From the NCBI GenBank assembly GCA_039105265.1, contig JAPFFF010000018.1, forward strand, positions 620,001-684,000: 64,000 nt of DNA, in the 5' to 3' direction. The notes beneath the pieces were generated by a model. That model worked only from the letters and a program-made list of their open reading frames with translations, had not been told where the DNA came from and did not search any database. Made by a program: the position numbers and the translations under genes. This DNA comes from Tritrichomonas musculus (taxonomy: Eukaryota; Parabasalia; Tritrichomonadida; Tritrichomonadidae). This document shows positions 16,896 through 28,399 of the stretch, piece by piece. Each line of letters begins with the position of its first letter. Within the stretch, counting starts at the first letter, position 1.

Positions 16896-19478
16896 TTATC
16901 TCTTGCCAACTTGAGTTAGCATACGAGAACGAAGAAGGATTGATGTTGTTTCATCGTTGTATTTCATACCGTTCGCAGCAACTCTTTCAGATAATTGATC
17001 AATCAAAGACTTATATGATCCGCCATACTTTGCCATTCCTGAAGAAACGGACCCATTGCCTGATTTTTCAGAAAGTGGTTTTCTAGCTGAATCAATTTTC
17101 TCAGCTTCAGCAAATTTCTGTCTAAAGATTCTTCCTGGATCATCATGACGAACAATCCGACTTACAGTTTGATTTGAATTGTTTATATCACTATAGCTAT
17201 TAGTAAAACTATTAGCAGGAGAATTTGTATTAATATTATTACCAGTACAACTAGTAATATTATAATTTGTGGAACCATTGGTGTTAATTGTATTATTGAT
17301 GTTGTTGTTATTATTGTTGTTGATATTGTTATTAATGATGCTATTATTATTGCTGTTGGTGTTAGAATTACTATTTATATGAACATTTTTAATTCTGCTC
17401 ATATCAGTAATTGATACTCTGTTTTCGAGTTGTCTTCTAGCAGATAAAGGTTGTTGCTGGGCATTTAAATTCAATGGTGTTCGTTGATATGGAAGAAGCT
17501 GCTGTTGATTCTGTAACTGGTTTTGTTGTTGATAAGGTTGAGAACAAAATTCTTTGGTTTGATTTGAATTATATGTTTTAAGAGAACTGGTTTCTGGTTC
17601 ATCGAAAAATGAATATAGAGTATTATTGGCCTTATTTGGATCAACATTTTCAGTTCTGGTTTCTTTGGATTCTTCTGTAAGATCAATTAAATCAATGGTA
17701 TTATCTGATTTTGCAGCTATAGTAGGAGCTTGAGACAAATCTAGCAATGGCATTGATGCCATTTGTGGTGGGGGTTGAATTGGTGTCTGTGCCTGAGGTT
17801 GAAGCAATTGTTGTGATTGAATTTGGTATTGTGGGGGCTTTTGAATTGGAGTTTGTACCTGTGAGATTTGTGGTTGCATCTGAAGCTGAAGTTGCTTTGG
17901 TTGAATAAGTGATTGTGATTGTATTTGAATTTGTGGTTGTTTTGATGAAATGGAGCGAATAACATTTTGTTGAATGGATATTTGTTTTTCAGCAAGATCA
18001 AGTTGTCCTTTGAGAATAATATTTTCTAGCTCGAGCATCCTAACCTTTTGTTCATTGTCAATAATTCTATTGGATTGTTTTGGCTTCTTTTGTATGCATT
18101 CTGTTTTGAAAGAAGAAAGCTTCAATGAAACTTTCCTTTTGATATCCGAATTAGCCATTTTTTGTATAGCCATTAATTGTTGTTTAATATCAGTGCCAAT
18201 AATGTTTTGCATTTCATGATTAAAAATTGCAAGAATTGATTGCTTTTCTTTATTGAATGATTCATCGATTGATTTTGCAAATGATTCAGCAAGAGAATTT
18301 CCTCCTGCATTACTTTTCAATTGCTGGATTTCAGCTTTCAATTCTGCAATAATCTTCGGATATTGAGAAACCTGAGCTTTTACGTTTAATGTGTTTCGAG
18401 AAACATTTGTTCTAATATTCTTTGTTTTATTAGCATATTGAAGAGTACTGTATGTATCATCATATGTCAAATATGAAGGTGAGACGCAACTTAAGCAAAC
18501 TGTTTTGCAATTCCCACCAAGCGAATCTTTCAAAAGACGAGTTAATTTTGATTGTCTAAATGGAATAAAAGAATTTTGTGTGCATAGTGCGTTAATACAA
18601 TTAGATAAAGCAAGTAACGAACAGTTGATTTTGGCACTTTCTTTAAGCCTGATTCCGGTATTAGATGTTGCTCTTTCACTTCCAGCAAGATCAATTAAGC
18701 TTAATTTTCCAATTGAATTGTTTGATTGAATATCTGCAATATCATAATTTTCAACTTCAATTTGGCAAACTGCATGAGAACGAGATGAAACGGGATTTGA
18801 TTCTGTTTGAGCCTGAGTTCTTCTATTATTGCCTATTGAAATTAATTGAAGAACTTCATCGGTATTTGTTGGATAGCAATGGCTTAATCCTGTAACAATA
18901 ATTCCTTTTTCTGGATCTTCGACTATTTTCAGATTTTTTGAGTTATCATCCGGTGCAATTAAATCGCGAATCTGTTCATTGTAAATCTCTAAATATGATA
19001 ATTTTAACTTGGCCTTACGACCCATTCCTTCTAGTGCAGTATATATGTATTGAACAGCACGTGACATTAAACCTGGATTTTCAGGAGTTCCTGCCATTGA
19101 AAAAGTTTTTCCTGATCCAGTTGCTCCGTATGCAAAAACTGTACAATTAAATCCATCAAGAAGACCACCTTCTTTTGAAAATATTGAATTTTTAACAACA
19201 TCAAAGACATCTTCTTGAGTATTATGTGGAGATAAAACTTTGTCAAATCCGAAATGAAGATTCTTTGCTCTGGCTTGCGAAGATTGAATAAACTTTGTTT
19301 TCTGAACTCTTTCTCCAGGAGGATCAAAAATCAAAACACGATCATCAAGAACATGAATTACGTTTCCTTGTGCAGAAGCAATTTCACGCTCATTTGGTGG
19401 GCGTACACGTACAACAACACTAATTCGAGTTCCTGCGTTTCTTGTTTTTACTGGCGCTGATTGAATCCTTGATGACAT
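16896..19478 (-). CDS. kinesin-8 family motor protein
   Basis: The protein has 860 residues from the ATG at 19478; the frame is open upstream but has no earlier ATG. The N-terminal motor domain (about residues 18-365) has GATGSGKT as P-loop near 118-125, NPVSSRSHA as switch I and LIDLAGSERA as switch II. The 'VVVRVRPPNERE', 'LIFDPP' and 'NLHFGFDKVL' blocks point to kinesin-8 (Kip3/KIF18/KIF19), plus-end motors that shorten microtubules and act in the spindle or flagella. A coiled coil follows (about 390-510), then Gln/Pro-rich and Asn-rich low complexity, with a conserved-looking basic tail. A strong initiator TCACT lies about 48 bases upstream. An alternative is another N-terminal motor class. 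Confidence 0.88.
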   Translation of the reverse strand: MSSRIQSAPVKTRNAGTRISVVVRVRPPNEREIASAQGNVIHVLDDRVLIFDPPGERVQKTKFIQSSQARAKNLHFGFDKVLSPHNTQEDVFDVVKNSIFSKEGGLLDGFNCTVFAYGATGSGKTFSMAGTPENPGLMSRAVQYIYTALEGMGRKAKLKLSYLEIYNEQIRDLIAPDDNSKNLKIVEDPEKGIIVTGLSHCYPTNTDEVLQLISIGNNRRTQAQTESNPVSSRSHAVCQIEVENYDIADIQSNNSIGKLSLIDLAGSERATSNTGIRLKESAKINCSLLALSNCINALCTQNSFIPFRQSKLTRLLKDSLGGNCKTVCLSCVSPSYLTYDDTYSTLQYANKTKNIRTNVSRNTLNVKAQVSQYPKIIAELKAEIQQLKSNAGGNSLAESFAKSIDESFNKEKQSILAIFNHEMQNIIGTDIKQQLMAIQKMANSDIKRKVSLKLSSFKTECIQKKPKQSNRIIDNEQKVRMLELENIILKGQLDLAEKQISIQQNVIRSISSKQPQIQIQSQSLIQPKQLQLQMQPQISQVQTPIQKPPQYQIQSQQLLQPQAQTPIQPPPQMASMPLLDLSQAPTIAAKSDNTIDLIDLTEESKETRTENVDPNKANNTLYSFFDEPETSSLKTYNSNQTKEFCSQPYQQQNQLQNQQQLLPYQRTPLNLNAQQQPLSARRQLENRVSITDMSRIKNVHINSNSNTNSNNNSIINNNINNNNNNNINNTINTNGSTNYNITSCTGNNINTNSPANSFTNSYSDINNSNQTVSRIVRHDDPGRIFRQKFAEAEKIDSARKPLSEKSGNGSVSSGMAKYGGSYKSLIDQLSERVAANGMKYNDETTSILLRSRMLTQVGKR

Positions 19479-20090
19479 TGAACGATGTTGATTTTGTTTT
19501 TTAAACGTACGAATTTTCAAAAAAGTGAAAATAAAAATTATAAACCGACGTTTTGAAAAAGTTATGATAATTGAAAAATAATCCAATATCTTTATACATT
19601 TTTAATAAAAAAAAACATATGCCAATTAGTATTTATTAAAAAATAAGCCATTGTGTTGAATATACCTTCAATATTGTTAGTTGTAAATTGAAAAATAATT
19701 TTATATTTTCCCCATTGAGAGTATATTTCTATTGATCATTTGAAGGTAATAATAGCATTGTTTGATTAAGAAATAAAAGCATGTATTTTTTCATATTATC
19801 AATTTTTCATTAAGAAATAATTTATTTTATCCAAAATGTACGTTAATTTATGTAAAATAAATAAAATATATCCACTATTACATAAAATACCCTTATATCA
19901 CCATATCTATAAGGTTGAGCAGTTATCAAGATATAATGATTTAGCCTAAAATAATAATATTTTCATTAAGATCATTCACTTTATTAATCAAAAAGATACT
20001 TTAAATATAAGATAATAATTACATTAATAAAAATATTCTTTTTACTATTAACAAACATAATAAGAAAAAACATATTATATAAATAATAAA
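19479..20090. other. intergenic between kinesin and the 1808-residue gene
   Basis: About 610 bases of AT-rich sequence holding the kinesin promoter and the 3' flank of the next minus-strand gene. No further gene is seen. Confidence 0.6.
19524..19528 (-). promoter_or_regulatory. putative initiator (Inr) of the kinesin gene
   Basis: On the minus strand TCACTTTTTT matches TCA(+1)Y(T/A), with +1 opposite 19526 and about 48 bases to the ATG. It supports the start at 19478. Confidence 0.45.
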
Positions 20091-23000
20091 TTATTGAAAA
20101 GGTTTCTTAATTGACCTATATCCAAATTTGGCATATGGACTTTTATCAGTCAAAGTTTTCACCTTTCGAGCAGGCACATAGCTTGTCTTCAATCGTCTAA
20201 CTGTAGGAAGAGGTTTTGATTCAAATAATTCTTTGGTTGCCTCAATTTTGACTGCTGGGACCTGATTTTTCTGTTTTTCAAGCTGAGAAATTTTCTCTTT
20301 TAGCATAAAATTTTCATTTTCCAATTTTTTATTTTCATCGAGTAAGCATTGAATTTTTGAGGGGACCATTGAATTTTCATTTTTCAAATTTTCTTTCATT
20401 TTCAAATTTTGGTATTGCTGCTTCTGAGTGATTCTTCTAATTCTTGACGCTTCGTTCATTGGCTCTCTTACATCATCGATTAGTTTATTCTCAAACTCTT
20501 CAGCTTCTTTATTCAGTTCGTCCATTTCCTCTCTTTTTTCTTCCAACTTTTTCAATAGTTTACTCACCTCAATATTTGGACCTTTTTGATAGGTGCCAAT
20601 TTGTTTTAATATTTGGTCGGATGTCCTCAAATTCAATTCTTTCCAATGAGCAAGCTTGGTCGTTACCTGCCTTTGTGCGTCCAATTCTTGCTTCAAATAT
20701 TCAATCTCTTTTTCGGCGGTTGAAAGCCGTTTGATACAATTTTCAATGTCCTCTTTGACTTCCCTCGTGTCCTCTTCATACGACTTCCGATTGCGCCAGA
20801 GAAGCATCGATGCCTCCTTCTTCTCCTGGCTCGCTTTGTGCATCACTTTGTTGTAATGGCCAGAGACTGCAATTTTAAAGAAAAATCTCGTAATTCTGAG
20901 CTTTATGATCGTCTTTCTCAATTCATTTATGTCTCGCTCTGCCTCTTTCAGCTTCTCGCCTGAATTGGCATCTTTCTTATGGGCAGAAGGCTGCTCAACT
21001 TCGTCCCTTTCAAAAAGTGTCAGAGGCTCCCTCAACCGTTGTGGACTGGCAGAAAAAGCATGTCTCCTTGGCGCGCATTTTGAGAGGTCTTTTTTGGACT
21101 TCTCAAAAAGTGAATTTTCTGTTTGTGATTTCACCATCGTATTTCGCCTTTGAGAACGGTTTTGACACATTTTGGGAGATTCCCAAGTGGAATCATCTTT
21201 TGCTGAAATTGACCTTGATGGTGAAATTTGTATGTTTTTCTTCTTTCTTTTGTCATCACGTGTTGCTTGTGGCGTCTGCAGAGACCTGTGTGCTTTGTGG
21301 TGGTCTGGCTTCAAGATGGCTTCATTTTGTGGCACTTTTTCTTTTTGTTTTTCAATTACATTTTCAAACTTTTTGAAATATTTGTCATGTACGATAGGAA
21401 ACTTTTTCAATACTTCTTGTTGTTCACATTTTATTTCATCTAATTTTTGTTCGTATTCGGCTTGGATTTCTGTCGCTATTTCTTCGTCATATGCTGCCTG
21501 CTGGCGGTTGTTGGTTCTTTCAATTTCCCTCAATTTCTGCAATTTCAAATAACCGTCGCAATTTCTGACACTCAATTGAAAATTGAGTGTCATATTGTAA
21601 CGGTTTTTTATTAGCTTGACCATGTCGTTCAAAAGGAAGTCTTCTTCATCGCATTCCAAAGTGGAATGACGACTCTTGGCAAGGTAGCTCGGCCACGTCT
21701 TCAATATCATGTCGCTGCTTCTCTCAACAAAGCTGCAGACAAGTGACGAGACTGGTTTCAATTTTGAAAGGAAACTTTTTGAGTCCAGATTCAAAATTGA
21801 ATTGGCATCATCGTTGTTTTCTCTGTGAATGCTGCAGTGAATCATCGCTTGCTTGATCAGCCAGAAAATCTTGCTTCGCGCGTATTTCATCTCTTGCTCA
21901 AACTGCCGTTTTGCATCCCCAGGATTTGGGTTGTATGTCTCCCTCCTCTGGACGAAAAACGGCTTCTTTTTCGCGTACCATTCTGGCTTCAAAGGTGACT
22001 CACACGACCTGAGAATTTCAAGTTGTTCGGACATTTGAATTGACCTTTCATGGGTTTGTTTTCGTTGAGCTTTTTCAATGAGTTTCCGAACAGAGTCAAT
22101 TGAAAAAGGTATCGTTCTTTTCAGCATCTCGTTTTCAACGCCTTTTGAAAGGTCAGATGTGAGGCGCCGTGTGGCAGGCGCAACAATCAAGTTGCGATAA
22201 GAAGGGAGGTTTTCTTTGTATTCTCTTCGTGTGATGTCAACCAATGAAATAACGTCCAATTTTGTGAATAAAAAGTCGGTTTGAAGCCTCAAAATGGCGA
22301 ATTTCAAAAGCTCGTTGACGATCTCTTTTTGAATGAACTCGCTTGCTTTAACCGTGGAGCTCATTGAATTATTTGAAAGGAGAACGTTTGTCTCGACTTT
22401 CCTGTCAATTTCGTCCATCAGCTTCACCAATTCAATTTTCAATATATCTGAAAAAGTGAAGTTGAAACGTGCCAGAAAATTCGATGTGTATCTCTCAATT
22501 GAAATGGAATTGAATGGTCCTTTCAATTGTTGATCGTTTGGCAAATATTCTTGATTGGCCATTCTCCAGAGATCGCGCATCTCGTCATCGGCAATCAACG
22601 ATAGGTTTGGCGGTTTTGACTTCCCTTGAAAATGGCCGGCTTTTTTTGTTTGGAAAACTTTTTGAATGAGAAGTAAAAGGCCAAATAAAAACCGCCCCAT
22701 TTGAAATGAATACTCACAACTTATCATTTCTAACGCTTCACTAACCGACTTTTTCGGACCCGACTTGAGCTTTGAAAGGAAAGATGACTCCCACGCAATT
22801 TTGTGCTTGTTTAATAGGTCAAATGATCGGTTTCTATTGAATTTAATGAAAGAGCTGAATCGAACAAAGCTTATCAATTTGAGGCGAGATGAGACCAGGT
22901 TCAATATCGTCTCAAATTGGGAATCGTCGCAGTCAAGAAGAAGGCTTTGTGTGTAGTTTGGAATTGAAAAATAATCAATAAAACCGTCAGATGGACGATA

Positions 23001-25517
23001 GAACTGATCGTTGAGAGAAAACAGCTCAATCTGCTGAAAATCATGAAGAAGGGTCCTTTCATAATTTGTGATCGTTGCCAACTCAATTCTATTCAAATAT
23101 ATTTTTGAATGGGCTCTCAATTTTTGAATATCATTGAAATTAGAAATGTCAGAAATGTCAAAAAAAACGGTTGAAAAATCTTGGTCTATAAATGACTCAA
23201 AACCGACAAAAAACCGTTTCGAAGCTTCTTGATAAAGCTTCGCTTTTTTGCCAGTTTTCGTCTCCGACTTCGTCATGTAGAAGACATTGTCAGAGCGGGC
23301 AACGTTGAACAGGAAAGATATGATGCAATTGTCGCTCCGAAAGTTGTTGAATTGAGTGGCAATCATCAAAATCGCGTTGAACCTTCTCTGGCAGTTGATG
23401 ATTTCAATGATCTCTGAAAAATCGCCATTCAAACAAAGCTTCTTAATTTCTTCATAATTTGTAAAATTGAATGGTTTACAATTAAATTCAATAGTCTTTG
23501 TCGTGCCAACTGAAAAATAGGCTTCGTCAAACTGTCGCAAATAAAGTGGCAGATAAAGGTCAGTCTTATAAATCAGCCAACGAAGTTTCAAAGCCAGCAA
23601 ACAAAAATTTGCCAAATTTTGAGTGAATTTTGATTTCAACGATGAAGAAAGGTCAATTTGAGCTTCAAATTTCTTCAGAAAAAGTGGATCATCTAAAATT
23701 CTGCAATTAATTAAGCTCTCAACGTCCTTTGATAAAGGCAAATTGAAGTGAATTGAAGTGAAATCGGAGCCAAAAATTGAAAACTCAGGGAATTGAATGA
23801 TTTCATTCAAAAATTGAGTCCAAACCGCTAATTCAATGTAATCAGAATATTCAATGGATTTGATCGACATCGAAGAACAAATGTCATCAACAATTTTGGG
23901 TCCAATTGAAAAGAAATTAATGATTTTTTCAAAATTCGGATAAACTTCAAATTTTGAGAGGTTGAATTCACCTTCAAATTGATTTGAATAAAAAGTGCCA
24001 AATTGATAAGGTTCATAAAAACTGCCATAAAATGAGGCCATCTGACGTTCTGTTAAAATTTGAAGATTGAGAAGCATTGAAAAGCAATCTCCAACTTTTT
24101 CTAAGGTTTCAATTTGTCTTTCAAAAAGTTCGAAAAAAGAAAATTGTGAAAATACTAAATTGGGCCTTTTTTCTATGATTTGATCCGTGAACTCTTTGAT
24201 TCTTAACGAATTTGAATGATTCGAAATCTCAGCAAAAACTGATAAAATCTGATTTTTTGCATTTGTATAACGAAGCTGTTTTTCTAATGAAATTTCAAGT
24301 AATGGATCTAAATCTGCTTTTTTATTGCTTTTTACGTAAACAGCTGAAGAAAAAATTAAAATTTGTTCAATTATAAATGAAATGTATTTATCGCAAAAGG
24401 TGCTATCTTTCTCTTTTATCTCTATTTGGAAATTCTCATAAATTTTATTTCGGTATTTTGTTAGTTTTTTGATTGACTTTTCCAGTTCGGAAAGTAATTG
24501 TCGATTTCGGCAAAAACGAAGATTAACCCAAGCATTAATCTGTTCACTTGGGAATGATTTGTTATTGATGGCATTATACACAACAATATTATAACGTCCA
24601 TTAGGATGGATAATGTTTTCGAAGGCTTCGATAATTAATTCTTCTTTTGAGCAAGTTTCCATAAATGAATCGTTTATGCAATCTATCAGTTTTGATGGCT
24701 TTGCTCGTTTTTCATTAACAATATTGAATGAAAAGCGAAGCCTTTGAAAATCACTTAATAATGTTTCACTTTCATATATAAAATGTTGGCCATCGTGTTC
24801 ATCTACATCAAAATTAATTCCTAAAATCTGCGAAAGCCGTGAGAGTTCACTAATAACATGTTCTCTTGAATTATCTAAAATTGGAATTGAACTTTTTTCA
24901 TTTTTAATATCATCCAAAAATCTTCCAACAGCAATATTGAGAATTTCTCTCCTTCTTATTAATGAAAAATGTTTGAATTTCACTAATAATGTCTTTAAAA
25001 TCATAGTTCGATGAGTGTTAAGTATATTAGATAAAATTACAAATTCAAAAATTTGGTATGGTGGATTCTGGCAGATTTGATTATCAAGCATAATTTGTGC
25101 TGAATTACAAAAATTTTGAAATGACGAATATGATTGAAAAAACATCGTAATTAATGAGAGATGATTCATTGAATAACGAAAATTGTTTAGTCGCATTAAA
25201 ATTTTATCCTTAATTTGTTTTGCATTATTTAATTGATCTTTGTAAAAATTGCAAATGTCTTGAAATAAATTTGAGTTTAATTGAATTTTTTCGTTCAAAC
25301 GTAATTCATAATCATGAATTAAAAACTTGGGCTTTTTTGATGTAGAAAATTGTGTAAACTGCTCTAGAAATAAATTCTGCTGAACTTTCTGTTCATCTGA
25401 TAATTCTATATTATCCAAATCTAATAATTCGTCAGAATCTTGCCCTTCATCTTTTTTAAATTCCCATTTATATTGAGTAGGTAACTGTTTTTCTTTATTT
25501 TTTGAGATATCATTCAT
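20091..25517 (-). CDS. very large protein with C-terminal coiled coils, unknown
   Basis: The protein has 1808 residues with no transmembrane segment or catalytic motif that I recognise. Residues 1-1250 appear mostly helical with long hydrophobic-aromatic stretches (many SFSIF/FNLP-type pieces). There is a basic Ser/Lys/Arg-rich linker near 1370-1480 and coiled-coil heptads around 1480-1740 (for example LKQELDAQRQVTTKLAHW). The tail is basic, with KSPYAKFGYRSIKKPF. The size and plan are reminiscent of large cilia-associated proteins such as the CCDC162 type, but I cannot confirm this. The middle (about 20800-23600) is clearly GC-richer than the start and end. The ATG at 25517 is followed by a second in-frame Met only after a long interval, so this start is reasonable. 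Confidence 0.7.
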   Translation of the reverse strand: MNDISKNKEKQLPTQYKWEFKKDEGQDSDELLDLDNIELSDEQKVQQNLFLEQFTQFSTSKKPKFLIHDYELRLNEKIQLNSNLFQDICNFYKDQLNNAKQIKDKILMRLNNFRYSMNHLSLITMFFQSYSSFQNFCNSAQIMLDNQICQNPPYQIFEFVILSNILNTHRTMILKTLLVKFKHFSLIRRREILNIAVGRFLDDIKNEKSSIPILDNSREHVISELSRLSQILGINFDVDEHDGQHFIYESETLLSDFQRLRFSFNIVNEKRAKPSKLIDCINDSFMETCSKEELIIEAFENIIHPNGRYNIVVYNAINNKSFPSEQINAWVNLRFCRNRQLLSELEKSIKKLTKYRNKIYENFQIEIKEKDSTFCDKYISFIIEQILIFSSAVYVKSNKKADLDPLLEISLEKQLRYTNAKNQILSVFAEISNHSNSLRIKEFTDQIIEKRPNLVFSQFSFFELFERQIETLEKVGDCFSMLLNLQILTERQMASFYGSFYEPYQFGTFYSNQFEGEFNLSKFEVYPNFEKIINFFSIGPKIVDDICSSMSIKSIEYSDYIELAVWTQFLNEIIQFPEFSIFGSDFTSIHFNLPLSKDVESLINCRILDDPLFLKKFEAQIDLSSSLKSKFTQNLANFCLLALKLRWLIYKTDLYLPLYLRQFDEAYFSVGTTKTIEFNCKPFNFTNYEEIKKLCLNGDFSEIIEIINCQRRFNAILMIATQFNNFRSDNCIISFLFNVARSDNVFYMTKSETKTGKKAKLYQEASKRFFVGFESFIDQDFSTVFFDISDISNFNDIQKLRAHSKIYLNRIELATITNYERTLLHDFQQIELFSLNDQFYRPSDGFIDYFSIPNYTQSLLLDCDDSQFETILNLVSSRLKLISFVRFSSFIKFNRNRSFDLLNKHKIAWESSFLSKLKSGPKKSVSEALEMISCEYSFQMGRFLFGLLLLIQKVFQTKKAGHFQGKSKPPNLSLIADDEMRDLWRMANQEYLPNDQQLKGPFNSISIERYTSNFLARFNFTFSDILKIELVKLMDEIDRKVETNVLLSNNSMSSTVKASEFIQKEIVNELLKFAILRLQTDFLFTKLDVISLVDITRREYKENLPSYRNLIVAPATRRLTSDLSKGVENEMLKRTIPFSIDSVRKLIEKAQRKQTHERSIQMSEQLEILRSCESPLKPEWYAKKKPFFVQRRETYNPNPGDAKRQFEQEMKYARSKIFWLIKQAMIHCSIHRENNDDANSILNLDSKSFLSKLKPVSSLVCSFVERSSDMILKTWPSYLAKSRHSTLECDEEDFLLNDMVKLIKNRYNMTLNFQLSVRNCDGYLKLQKLREIERTNNRQQAAYDEEIATEIQAEYEQKLDEIKCEQQEVLKKFPIVHDKYFKKFENVIEKQKEKVPQNEAILKPDHHKAHRSLQTPQATRDDKRKKKNIQISPSRSISAKDDSTWESPKMCQNRSQRRNTMVKSQTENSLFEKSKKDLSKCAPRRHAFSASPQRLREPLTLFERDEVEQPSAHKKDANSGEKLKEAERDINELRKTIIKLRITRFFFKIAVSGHYNKVMHKASQEKKEASMLLWRNRKSYEEDTREVKEDIENCIKRLSTAEKEIEYLKQELDAQRQVTTKLAHWKELNLRTSDQILKQIGTYQKGPNIEVSKLLKKLEEKREEMDELNKEAEEFENKLIDDVREPMNEASRIRRITQKQQYQNLKMKENLKNENSMVPSKIQCLLDENKKLENENFMLKEKISQLEKQKNQVPAVKIEATKELFESKPLPTVRRLKTSYVPARKVKTLTDKSPYAKFGYRSIKKPFQ

Positions 25518-25809
25518 AAAAATAAACTAAAAATAATTGATTACTGATTTACCGTATGTATTTGAAAAAGTCATTTTGGTTTGTTAGAAAAGATTTTCAA
25601 AATTTAAAATTATCAATATTTCAATTGAATTACTAATCATAGGTGGAATTGAGAAGAAAATATTTCATTCAATTTTTAATTTAAATTATTGGATCATTCT
25701 ATTTATTTTTTCCACTGAAATAAATGGTAATAATGATATAATGCTGTCATATGTCATATAGTTTCTCAAAGTATGTATATTATTAATTAGAGATATACAT
25801 AGGCTTGTT

Positions 25810-26220
25810 ATGTCTCGATAATCGATATCAATTATCAGTACGTTTTTTGATATTGATAACAAAGTTATTAATTTGTTAATCGATATCGATATCAAATATC
25901 GAGAAAAATTTTGATATCAAGAAAAAAAATTTTTGAAAGTATTCAAATTTTTTCGAAATGAAAAATTCAAATATATTTGTTTATATTAAATTTAAACTTA
26001 TAAAAAAACAGAATATATGTTTTATCTAAGTGATATATTATTTTACAAATAGAAAAATAAAATCTAATTATTTTTAGCAAGTGAAAAAAGTCTGATAATG
26101 ATTGGTAATCAATAATCGTTATCAAATTTACAATATTTTCATATAACATTTCTTATTTGGTTAACGATTTCCTGAGAATATCGATATCAGGCTTACAAAC
26201 TGATAATGGATTATCAAGAT
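25810..26220. repeat. degenerate ATCGATATC/TTATCAA-rich tract
   Basis: Words such as ATCGATATC, GATATCAA and TTATCAAT recur in both orientations, including a direct double copy ATCGATATCGATATC near 25879-25895. The copies are irregular in spacing. It looks like a decayed simple or palindromic repeat; function is unknown. Confidence 0.35.
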
Positions 26221-26947
26221 TAAAAAAGTGTCAATTCTAATATCAATTCTCAAAAAAACATGCCATTATATGCATTTTCACTATTAAAAAATAAACATAT
26301 TTTTATAAAGATGTACCATCTATAAATTTATCAGTTATCAGTTTCAAAGAAATTAACACATATTTGTTCTTTAAATTCCAATTTAGATGCTCATTATATG
26401 TATGTTTTTTCATCTGATGTATTTATTTTACCATCATCTTAGTAGTGTGTCGAAGAGTGCTCTATTATGCAATGATGCAAAATTAAAACATCTTGAGTGT
26501 AAACGAGGTCTTTATTGCCAAAAAGACCTTCAACTTCATTTGGAGTTAACCATACTCTGGGCTCTTTACTGATCATCAAAGCAAAAACTTCTTACCAATC
26601 ATTAATAATTGCATAGCCTTTATCATTTATCATTTTTACCTTTTCATTTTGAGAAGATTAATCGATTAACCTTCAACCAACGACTATGTATCAACATTGT
26701 TGGCACAACAGCTAAATGATATTAAGGTAAACTGGTTTATTCAATAATTTTTAATAAAATTTTCATTAAAAAATGTATGTTAATTTTTTTATCTATGTAA
26801 AATAATGGAATAAAACCGATAGATTTACTTCATTTTTATAATGAAAGGTTATATATCATGCTATTTATTATTGGCAACAGATGTTCGAAGACAGAATACA
26901 CCTGAAGACAAAGCTACTTATAGAAAATTTTAGATAAAACATTACAA

Positions 26948-27190
26948 ATGACGAAGATTTGTGAAGAACTAGGAGCAAACTATCAACAATCATTAAGAAG
27001 ACTAGACGCTCTCAAGAATAACCGTCCTTGGACAGGTGTTGGGTGCTCACCATTTTACAATTCAATGATGATAGATGATATCCATAGTGAAATAGCAAAA
27101 GATTATAAAAAAGGTTATTGTACAGATAATATAAAATTAAGAACACTAATAGATATAGATTATCGAAACCAAATTTCATTGAACTCATGA
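26948..27190 (+). pseudogene. short open frame, possible transposase-like remnant
   Basis: The 80-codon frame begins MTKICEELGANYQQSLRRL and contains an IHSEIAKDYKKGYCTDNI segment. The first part reads like a small helix-turn-helix and the rest like the N-terminal region of a transposase, but I cannot assign a family. It lies inside a tract with no other intact gene. It could also be chance. Treat it as a weak lead. Confidence 0.25.
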
Positions 27191-28399
27191 GTTCGATTTG
27201 GTAAGTTGATTACTTTGAGAATAAAACAAAAAAGAAGATATGAGAACTCATATGAGTATAAATACCATCATTTTGTCTATAGAAATCGAATAAGGATCAG
27301 TTTCAAGTTCTTTCATGCAGTCTTCATTGAGTTTTAGATAGGTGGAATAATTAAATTTTGAAATCTCTGCAATTGTATTTTGGATATTTTGCTTTGTTCT
27401 CAAAATAATTACTTTGAATTGGTAAGACCTTCGTTTCACAGTATCGTAAATTATTTTATTCTATTTATTGTTTTCAACCTACTAGTGAGCAGAAAAAGAA
27501 TTGAAAGTTTCACAGAGATAGAGTTAAAACAGCATGACCTGAAATTAAAGTTATTCTATCCGAAATTTACATTGGAGAAACCTCCAAAACAGTGTTCAAT
27601 TTGAGATCGATTGAGTTTATTGACAAACAATTCTGCAAATCATTTATTATGGTATATTTTGAAAGCAAGATAAATGGCGTGATGGCAAAAGAAAATCTGT
27701 TAGCTATGTTCCCAAACTAAATAACAGGTCCTCAGAATGATCTATATTGAACAAAGAGAATATCATTATTATCAATGTTCATAAATGATGTTGATTATTA
27801 GCTTCCAAGCATGATGTGCATTTACAATCACTGTTGAGAATTCTTTCAGATGCTTTAAAAATTTGATTGATAGGGATTCTTAAATTTCAAATGCCAATAA
27901 GATCTAATCTTATCGTATATCGTTATTATTTGAATTCATCTGAAAAAGAAGTTCGGAAAACAGAATATGTGAATTCTTTTTCATATATATCTCATTAAAC
28001 CTTCTTCTAATGAGTTCGACATCCACCAATTCGAAACAATCTTCGATTTCATAGTAAGATGTTACTATCTGATAAATGGTTGCGGGGTCTATCTGACAGT
28101 TACCTCCTTACATTCTCTGATAAATTAATATCTATCAGACTAAATCTTGACATATTGACCAATCATCTATACATCCTTAAAAAAATTTAGGTCTGATATG
28201 AAACTATTCCACCACATTTTGATTTTTTTGTTTAAAACATAACAACAAGAGCGATGGAATGGTCCCAGTTCGATTTGCCCCGCACTCTGATTTTCTATAC
28301 ACCTAAATATTTTTTGAATATTAATTCACTTCATGGTGCTGAAATATGCAATGCTTTGATCCTATATTCACCGATTTGCTTATAATGATAAAAGAATTC

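Noticed and set aside
19479-19586. Longer N-terminus for the kinesin
   Set aside because: The added segment starts at a non-ATG codon, is hydrophobic and lies upstream of a good initiator. ATG at 19478 is preferred.
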